64,000 nucleotides of DNA, taken from the NCBI GenBank assembly GCA_009668225.1, contig WJYK01000009.1:62001-126000 (forward strand), in the 5' to 3' direction. A model generated the notes under the pieces. That model was not told the origin of the DNA. It made no database searches and saw only the letters and a program-made list of their open reading frames with translations. Below, in pieces: positions 58,623 to 64,000 of the stretch (the stretch's first letter is position 1; each line of letters starts with the position of its first letter). The translations under genes were made by a program, and so were the position numbers. This DNA comes from Enterobacteriaceae bacterium RIT693. GTDB lineage: Bacteria > Pseudomonadota > Gammaproteobacteria > Enterobacterales > Enterobacteriaceae.

Positions 58623-59990
58623 TTAGTCACAGGCGACAATTTTTAGCGCCAGGCCACCGCGAGATGTTTCGCGATACTTGGCGTTCATGTCCTTACCCGT
58701 TTCATACATCGTCTCGATAACCTTATCCAGGCAGACGCGCGGTTCGCTGGTGCGGCGCATTGCCATACGCGCAGCGTTCACGGCTTTAACTGCCGCAATG
58801 GCGTTACGCTCGATGCAAGGAACCTGTACCTGACCGGCTACCGGGTCGCAGGTCAGCCCCAGGTTGTGCTCCATGCCGATTTCAGCGGCGATGCAAACCT
58901 GAGTTGGGCTGCCGCCCAGCAGTTCTGCAAGACCCGCCGCAGCCATTGAGCAAGCCACGCCGACCTCGCCCTGACAGCCCACTTCCGCACCGGAGATAGA
59001 GGCGTTCATTTTGTACAGGGAACCGATAGCGCCGGCGGCCAGGAAGTAGCGCGCGCAGGAGTTAGCGTTTACCTGACGGATAAACTTGTCGTAATAGGCC
59101 AGCACCGCCGGAACAATCCCGCAGGCGCCGTTCGTCGGGGCGGTGACTACGCGGCCACCGGCGGCGTTTTCTTCGTTTACCGCCAGCGCGAACATATTGA
59201 TCCAGTCCACAACGGCCATTGGATCTGAGTTGTTTTTATCGGTGGTAACCAGCATGCGGCGCAGCGCGGCCGCACGTCGTGGAACGCGCATTTTGCCCGG
59301 CAGCACGCCTTCGGTGGTGATGCCGCGTTCAATGCCACTGCGCATCACTTCCCAGACCGCCGCAAAGTGGGCGTCGATCTCTTCCTGGCTGTGTAGGGCG
59401 CGTTCGTTTTGCATCATCAGTCCGGAAAGCGACAGTCCCGTTTCGCGGCAGTGTTTCTGCAGGTCTGCGGCGTTTTTATACGGATACGGGACGCTCACCG
59501 GGTTTTCGCTCTGCACGCCAAAATTCGCTTCGTCAACGATGAAACCGCCGCCGATAGAGTAATAGGTCTGGGAATACAGAACCCTGTCACTGGCCAGGGC
59601 GGTAATACGCATGCCGTTTTCATGCAGTGCCAGGTTGTCAGCATGGAAGTTCATGCAGCCGTCTACAGGGAACTCTACTTCATGCTGACCGTTCGCCAGC
59701 ATCAGGCGGCCATGGGTATTCACATCCTGGATGAAATGGGGAATAGCATCGATATCTACGCTATCCGGCAGGTTACCCGCCAGACCCATAATAATCGCGA
59801 TATCGGTGTGGTGGCCTTTACCTGTCAGGGATAATGAACCATAGACGTCTACGACAACGCGGGTGACATCGTGCAGGATCCCTTGCTCAAGTAGGTCATC
59901 AGAAAATTGTTTACCAGCCTTCATCGGGCCGACGGTATGCGAACTGGATGGGCCGATACCGATTTTGAAAATGTCGAATACGCTGATCAT
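58623..59990 (-). CDS. sdaB: L-serine deaminase II
   Basis: Iron-sulfur L-serine dehydratase giving pyruvate and ammonia. 455 residues, the E. coli length. N-terminal SVFDIFKIGIGPSSSHTVGP; cluster-ligand cysteines in the APTNGACGIVPAVLAYYDKF, SGAEVGCQGEVGVACSMAAA and LTCDPVAGQVQVPCIERNA blocks. Downstream of the serine transporter sdaC in the same operon. Confidence 0.97.
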   Translation of the reverse strand: MISVFDIFKIGIGPSSSHTVGPMKAGKQFSDDLLEQGILHDVTRVVVDVYGSLSLTGKGHHTDIAIIMGLAGNLPDSVDIDAIPHFIQDVNTHGRLMLANGQHEVEFPVDGCMNFHADNLALHENGMRITALASDRVLYSQTYYSIGGGFIVDEANFGVQSENPVSVPYPYKNAADLQKHCRETGLSLSGLMMQNERALHSQEEIDAHFAAVWEVMRSGIERGITTEGVLPGKMRVPRRAAALRRMLVTTDKNNSDPMAVVDWINMFALAVNEENAAGGRVVTAPTNGACGIVPAVLAYYDKFIRQVNANSCARYFLAAGAIGSLYKMNASISGAEVGCQGEVGVACSMAAAGLAELLGGSPTQVCIAAEIGMEHNLGLTCDPVAGQVQVPCIERNAIAAVKAVNAARMAMRRTSEPRVCLDKVIETMYETGKDMNAKYRETSRGGLALKIVACD

Positions 59991-60022
59991 AAGATTTCCC
60001 TGCGTAAGTGACTTGAGAGGAG

Positions 60023-60046
60023 AAAGCCGCCCGAGCGGGCGGCTTT
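60023..60046 (-). terminator. Hairpin between sdaC and sdaB
   Basis: Palindrome AAAGCCGCCC / GGGCGGCTTT with a 4-base loop. It is followed on the minus strand by CTCCTCTC rather than a T-run, so it may only attenuate readthrough into sdaB or protect the sdaC message. Confidence 0.6.
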
Positions 60047-60053
60047 AAAATGC

Positions 60054-61343
60054 TTAGCTGAACAGCGAGTAGAAGATAGCGGAGATAGCAATCAGACCCA
60101 TAATCACAACGAAGACGTTGCTGATGTGGCCGCTGTATTTACGCATTGCCGGGACTTTCTGAATCGCATACATCGGCATCAGGAACAGGATCATCGCGAT
60201 AACCGGGCCGCCCAGAGTTTCAATCATACCCAGGATGCTTGGGTTCAGCGTCGCCACAGCCCAGGTCGTCACCAGCATGAACAGCGCGGTGATTTTGTTC
60301 AGTTTGCCGATTTCAATGCTCTTGCCTTTGCCGCGCAGAGATTTGATAACCATACCGTTGAAGCCTTCACGTGCGCCCAGGTAGTGGCCGAGGAAGGATT
60401 TGGTGATGGCAATCATCGCAATGATTGGCGCCATCCAGGCGATAACCGGTGCGTTAAAGTGGTTAGCCAGGTAAGACAGGATAGAAATGTTCTGCGCTTT
60501 TGCCGCCGCCAGGTCAGCCGGGCTCAGGCTGAGCACACAGCTGAAGACGAAGAACATGACGGTCAGCACCATCATGATGTGTGCACGGGCCAGAATGCTG
60601 GAGCATTTTTTCTCGGCGCCTTCGCCGTACTCTTCACGCTTCGCTACCGCGAAGGAGGAGATGATCGGGGAGTGGTTGAAGGAGAACACCATCACCGGAA
60701 TAGCCAGCCACAGGGTCATCCACAGGCCGCTGCCGGTTGCCGGCGTTGCGCTGAAGGACAGCGTTTCAAATGCCGCACCGCTCCAGTTAGGAATCAGGTA
60801 CAGCGCCAGAACCATCAGAGCCGCAACAAACGGGAATACCAGAATGCTCATCGCCTTCACGATCATCTGCTCACCGAAGCGCACGATGGTCATCATGCCG
60901 ACAATCAGGATCAGAGAAAGAATCGCACGTGGTGGAGACGTCATACCCAGCTGGTGTGTGATGAAGCTGTCTACAGTATTGGTGATTGCCACGCTGTAAA
61001 CCAGAAGGATTGGGTAGATAGCGAAGAAGTACAGCAGGGTAATCAGCTTACCTGCGCCAGTACCAAAGTGTTCTTCTACAACTTCGGTGATGTCTTCGCC
61101 CGGGTTTTTACCGGACAGCACGAAGCGGGTCATACCGCGGTGTGCGAAGAAGGTCATTGGGAAAGCCAGAATCGCCATAATGAACAGCGGGATCAGGCCC
61201 CCAACGCCGGCGTTGATCGGCAGGAACAGGACGCCTGCACCAATAGCCGTGCCGTACAGGCCCAGCATCCACATGGTGTCGGTCTTGCGCCATGCGCCTT
61301 TTTTCTCAGCAGAGACAATACTGCCGGTTTGAGTGGTTTCCAT
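60054..61343 (-). CDS. sdaC: Serine/H+ symporter SdaC
   Basis: High-affinity serine transporter of the HAAAP family, 429 residues, the E. coli length, about 11 TM segments. N-terminal [20 protein letters not shown] is the family signature; [40 protein letters not shown] also match. Supplies serine for SdaB, encoded next in the operon. Confidence 0.97.
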   Translation of the reverse strand: METTQTGSIVSAEKKGAWRKTDTMWMLGLYGTAIGAGVLFLPINAGVGGLIPLFIMAILAFPMTFFAHRGMTRFVLSGKNPGEDITEVVEEHFGTGAGKLITLLYFFAIYPILLVYSVAITNTVDSFITHQLGMTSPPRAILSLILIVGMMTIVRFGEQMIVKAMSILVFPFVAALMVLALYLIPNWSGAAFETLSFSATPATGSGLWMTLWLAIPVMVFSFNHSPIISSFAVAKREEYGEGAEKKCSSILARAHIMMVLTVMFFVFSCVLSLSPADLAAAKAQNISILSYLANHFNAPVIAWMAPIIAMIAITKSFLGHYLGAREGFNGMVIKSLRGKGKSIEIGKLNKITALFMLVTTWAVATLNPSILGMIETLGGPVIAMILFLMPMYAIQKVPAMRKYSGHISNVFVVIMGLIAISAIFYSLFS

Positions 61344-61772
61344 TTACATCTCCAAAGGAATGTTTCGTGCAATGTTGAAAAATTTGCAGTTAAGACGACG
61401 TCAGGGGCCTAACTGCTGAAACTAAATTCTGGCCGAGGGCATTTTTGTAGTAGTTGTGTCCCGTAACTATCGGCGGGCGGAAAGATACATTCATGCCGTC
61501 TATGTATCAGTGATCGCGATCCCAAATGCGATAATCTACGTAATTGGCGAGACAATTCCGCATAACAATCTGTTCATCGATATCATCGTGAAATTTATGG
61601 GCGCAAAGCCTATCACTTGCGGATGATGCAATAAATTAAACCTGAGCAAATAGCTCGGGTTTAACCATAAAAAGTGCCAAAAACAGCATTTTTCGATGAA
61701 TATTTATGTCTGGACGTGATGTTTGCGGGTTTAAGTGTGAACGCAATCGATTAAATGGCGTTGGGAAGGGAT
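61344..61772. promoter_or_regulatory. sdaC upstream region
   Basis: About 430 bases without a gene, between the start of sdaC and the end of ppnN (both minus strand). It contains the palindrome GATCGCGATC (61512-61521) and a 12-bp stem-loop TTAAACCTGAGC / GCTCGGGTTTAA (61636-61664, one G-U pair). The sdaC promoter must lie here, but I see no unambiguous CRP or Lrp site. Confidence 0.45.
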
Positions 61773-61799
61773 AAAAATAAGGGCGACGCATGGCCGCCC
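61773..61799 (-). terminator. Terminator of ppnN
   Basis: Minus strand GGGCGGC-CATGC-GTCGCCC (one mismatch) followed by TTATTTTTAT, immediately after the ppnN stop. Confidence 0.8.
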
Positions 61800-61806
61800 T
61801 GGAAGA

Positions 61807-63171
61807 TTAGCGAACAATTTCGTAACAGGGGATATAGGCGCTGCCGGGAAGTTTCATGCGGTGCTGAGCAACAAAGCCCTGCAGCAGAACGTCCATGCGC
61901 TTCATCATCTCCGGGTCTCCGTGGAGTTTGTACGGACCGTATTTCTCGATAGCGTGAATGCCTGGCTCCTTAACGTTACCCGCAACAATGCCAGAGAAGG
62001 CCCGACGCAGTGACGCCGCCAGTTTTTCCGCAGGCTGATCCGGATAGAGCTGCAGGTTAGCCATGTTTTCGTGAGTCGGTTCAAACGGCATTTGCAGATC
62101 GGGCGAAATGCGAATCGACCAGTTAAAGCCGTAAGCATCGCCGGTTTCTCGGCGGTTCTCTTTTACCTGAGGCATGGCTTTTTTCATCACGCGTGCAACT
62201 TCAGCCGCGTCGTCGATGATGATTTTATAGTGACGACGCGCCTGCTCACCCAGGGTATTAACGATAAACTCATCCAGCACGCGGAAGTAGTCGGCGCTTT
62301 CTTTCGGCCCGGTCAGAATCAGCGGCAGAACCTGATCGTGGTTGTGCGGATTCATCAGGATGCCGAGCAGATACAGCAACTCTTCTGCGGTGCCGACGCC
62401 GCCAGGGAAGATAATGATGCCGTGGGCAATGCGAACAAATGCCTCAAGCCGTTTTTCAATATCCGGCATGATGATCAGCTCGTTGACCAGCGGATTCGGT
62501 GGCTCTGCGGCGATGATCGAGGGTTCTGTCAGGCCAATAAAACGCCCCTCTTTGTAGCGCTGCTGCGCGTGTCCAACGGCGGCGCCTTTCATCGGGGCTT
62601 CCATCGCACCTGGCCCACAGCCGGTACAGATGTTCAGCTCACGCAGGCCAAGCTGAGTGCCCACGCGGCGAGCATAAAGGTATTCATTTTCGTTAATGGA
62701 ATGGCCGCCCCAGCAAACCACCAGGTTCGGCGCTTCACCGACGTGCAGCGCACGGGCATTTCGCAAAATAGAAAACACCATATTTGTGATATGAATGGAG
62801 TTTTCTTTATTTAAGTGCTGGAAACGGCCTGCGTTAGCGATTTGGCCGTTAACAAACAGAATATCGCGTAGCACGGCAAACAGGTTAGCCTGCAGCGCGC
62901 GAATGATGCGACCGTCGACAAAGGCGTCTTCAGGGGGATTAATCAGTTCGAGTTTTACGCCACGTTCACGACGTAACACATTGATGTCAAAGTTCTGATA
63001 GCGGGACAGTAGCTCTTTGCTGCTGTCAGTTTGACTGCCGGAATTAAGGACCGCCAGTGAGCAGTTACGAAACAGTTGGTAAAGGTCGCTGCTGGCGGTG
63101 CGTTTAAGCATATCGACTTCCAGCTGCGACAACATATCCATTGAGCCAAGCGGGCTAATATGTGTAATCAA
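61807..63171 (-). CDS. ppnN: Pyrimidine/purine nucleotide 5'-monophosphate nucleosidase PpnN
   Basis: Cleaves nucleoside monophosphates to base and ribose 5-phosphate; stimulated by (p)ppGpp in E. coli. 454 residues, the E. coli YgdH length. Rossmann-like LOG domain with [20 protein letters not shown] and [18 protein letters not shown] (PGGxGTxxE), flanked by the N- and C-terminal domains of the long PpnN type. Confidence 0.96.
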   Translation of the reverse strand: MITHISPLGSMDMLSQLEVDMLKRTASSDLYQLFRNCSLAVLNSGSQTDSSKELLSRYQNFDINVLRRERGVKLELINPPEDAFVDGRIIRALQANLFAVLRDILFVNGQIANAGRFQHLNKENSIHITNMVFSILRNARALHVGEAPNLVVCWGGHSINENEYLYARRVGTQLGLRELNICTGCGPGAMEAPMKGAAVGHAQQRYKEGRFIGLTEPSIIAAEPPNPLVNELIIMPDIEKRLEAFVRIAHGIIIFPGGVGTAEELLYLLGILMNPHNHDQVLPLILTGPKESADYFRVLDEFIVNTLGEQARRHYKIIIDDAAEVARVMKKAMPQVKENRRETGDAYGFNWSIRISPDLQMPFEPTHENMANLQLYPDQPAEKLAASLRRAFSGIVAGNVKEPGIHAIEKYGPYKLHGDPEMMKRMDVLLQGFVAQHRMKLPGSAYIPCYEIVR

Positions 63172-63286
63172 GTGAACTCCTTACGGAACGAAAAGTGCCG
63201 TTCTCACAGATTACAATAGCCCTGGCTTGTTCACTTTAACAACCCGTAAACCGTATTCACTTTTGGTGCTGGGAGCTATTTCGCAC

Positions 63287-64000
63287 TTATTGACGAACCA
63301 GGCGGCCAAAAGCGGGATGGAAATCGGTATTGGTGCGCCAAGGGTTAATGTCCAGGCCGCCACGACGCGTATAGCGCGCATAGACGCTGAGCGTCTGCGG
63401 TTGGCAGAAGCGCTGCAGGTCATTAAAGATGCGCTCCACGCACTGCTCGTGAAACTCGTTGTGATGGCGGAAGGAAACCAGATAGCGAAGCAGCTTTTCA
63501 CGATCGATTTTCGGGCCGCGATAGCGAATTTGCACGGAACCCCAGTCCGGCTGATGGGTAATCAGGCAGTTGGACTTCAGCAGGTGGCTGACCAGCGTCT
63601 CTTCCACGATTTGATCGCCTGCGGCATGTTCCAGGTAATCAGCGTTGAATTCATAGCTGTCGATGGTGATGTTCTGTTCATCGATGCATTCGCCGCTGAA
63701 GGCCGCAATTTCCTGGCCTTCCAGTTCATGTAGGCGGAAAAGCACAACGCTGACGTCGCCTTCGGCGCAGGCGCTTAAATCACGTTTTAGGGTTTCCTGC
63801 ACGGTTTCCCAGTCGGCGAAACGCGTCTGGTTAAAGCTGTTCAGGTAAAGCTTGAAGCTTTTTGACTCCACCAAATTGACGCTGTTGGCATCCAGCTGCA
63901 CATGGCCAACGGCAACCTGAGGCAGGCCATTGTTGTTCAGCCACGAGAGCTCATATAGCGTCCAGATGTCGCCGCCGCTGAACGGCAGGCTGTCGGCATG
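63287..64000 (-). CDS. queF: 7-cyano-7-deazaguanine reductase QueF, partial (5' end outside window)
   Basis: NADPH-dependent reduction of preQ0 to preQ1 in queuosine synthesis. The frame is open to the window edge; the first visible codon corresponds to about residue 45 of E. coli QueF ([20 protein letters not shown]). Other blocks: [20 protein letters not shown] (substrate region), [56 protein letters not shown]. About 237 residues remain, ending at the normal C-terminus LVRQ. Confidence 0.96.
   Translation of the reverse strand, partial: HADSLPFSGGDIWTLYELSWLNNNGLPQVAVGHVQLDANSVNLVESKSFKLYLNSFNQTRFADWETVQETLKRDLSACAEGDVSVVLFRLHELEGQEIAAFSGECIDEQNITIDSYEFNADYLEHAAGDQIVEETLVSHLLKSNCLITHQPDWGSVQIRYRGPKIDREKLLRYLVSFRHHNEFHEQCVERIFNDLQRFCQPQTLSVYARYTRRGGLDINPWRTNTDFHPAFGRLVRQ

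Noticed and set aside
60126-61412. 428-codon frame antisense to sdaC
   Set aside because: Histidine- and glutamine-rich shadow of the conserved sdaC frame, without protein-family features.

Overview
This window is chromosomal DNA from a member of the Enterobacteriaceae. From about 11 kb to the right edge, the gene order follows the Escherichia coli galR-lysA to sdaC region, read in one direction: ygeA, lysR, lysA, galR, omrB/omrA, aas, lplT, tas, ygdR, mutH, rppH, ptsP, lgt, thyA, ppdAB-ygdB-ppdC, recC-ptrA-recB-recD, argA, amiC, three initiator tRNAs, mltA, tcdA, csdE-csdA, ygdI, gcvB/gcvA, ygdD, rlmM, xni, sdaB, sdaC, ppnN, queF. Most proteins match the E. coli lengths to within a few residues. 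It is not E. coli or Salmonella: ygdQ and the fucose genes are missing from their E. coli positions, several accessory genes interrupt the backbone, and a flagellar locus sits next to ygeA.

Layout. 1-7.5 kb: right end of a flagellar/chemotaxis locus (partial chemoreceptor, fliA, flhDC, motAB, cheAW), unusual in having the flagellar sigma factor just upstream of the flhDC master regulator. 7.5-11.2 kb: accessory genes (AraC regulator divergent from a drug-type MFS exporter, and a FepE/Wzz chain-length protein). 11.3-18.4 kb: ygeA-lysR-lysA-galR with extra MFS, LacI-family and acetyltransferase genes. 18.4-19 kb: the small RNAs OmrB and OmrA. 19-28.2 kb: phospholipid repair (aas-lplT), mismatch repair (mutH), RNA decapping (rppH) and the nitrogen PTS (ptsP). 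28.5-44 kb: lgt-thyA, a pseudopilin cluster and the recBCD genes with ptrA between recC and recB. 44-51.4 kb: argA with tandem ARG boxes, amiC, an MFS/HxlR pair with a palindromic operator, three tRNA-fMet genes, mltA and tcdA. 51.4-64 kb: CsdAE sulfur transfer, GcvB/GcvA, rlmM, xni, an accessory aminotransferase, the serine genes sdaCB, ppnN and partial queF.

Most interesting observation: three intergenic gaps (28204-28396, 50408-50580, 58449-58618) share one architecture. A 126-145 bp element carrying a hairpin with a conserved apex lies between two direct copies of a terminator-like stem about 22-24 bp long. Two of the elements are clearly homologous, in opposite orientation, and are flanked by unrelated stems; this looks like a small mobile repeat that duplicates terminator stems on insertion. 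At 50.5 and 58.5 kb the T-tract is found only on the far copy, so the upstream transcript should include the element in its 3' UTR. The behaviour resembles what I recall of YPAL repeats of Yersinia, but I cannot test whether the sequences are related.

Starts were chosen from ribosome-binding sites and family lengths. No database search was possible; symbols are given only where I recognise the family.
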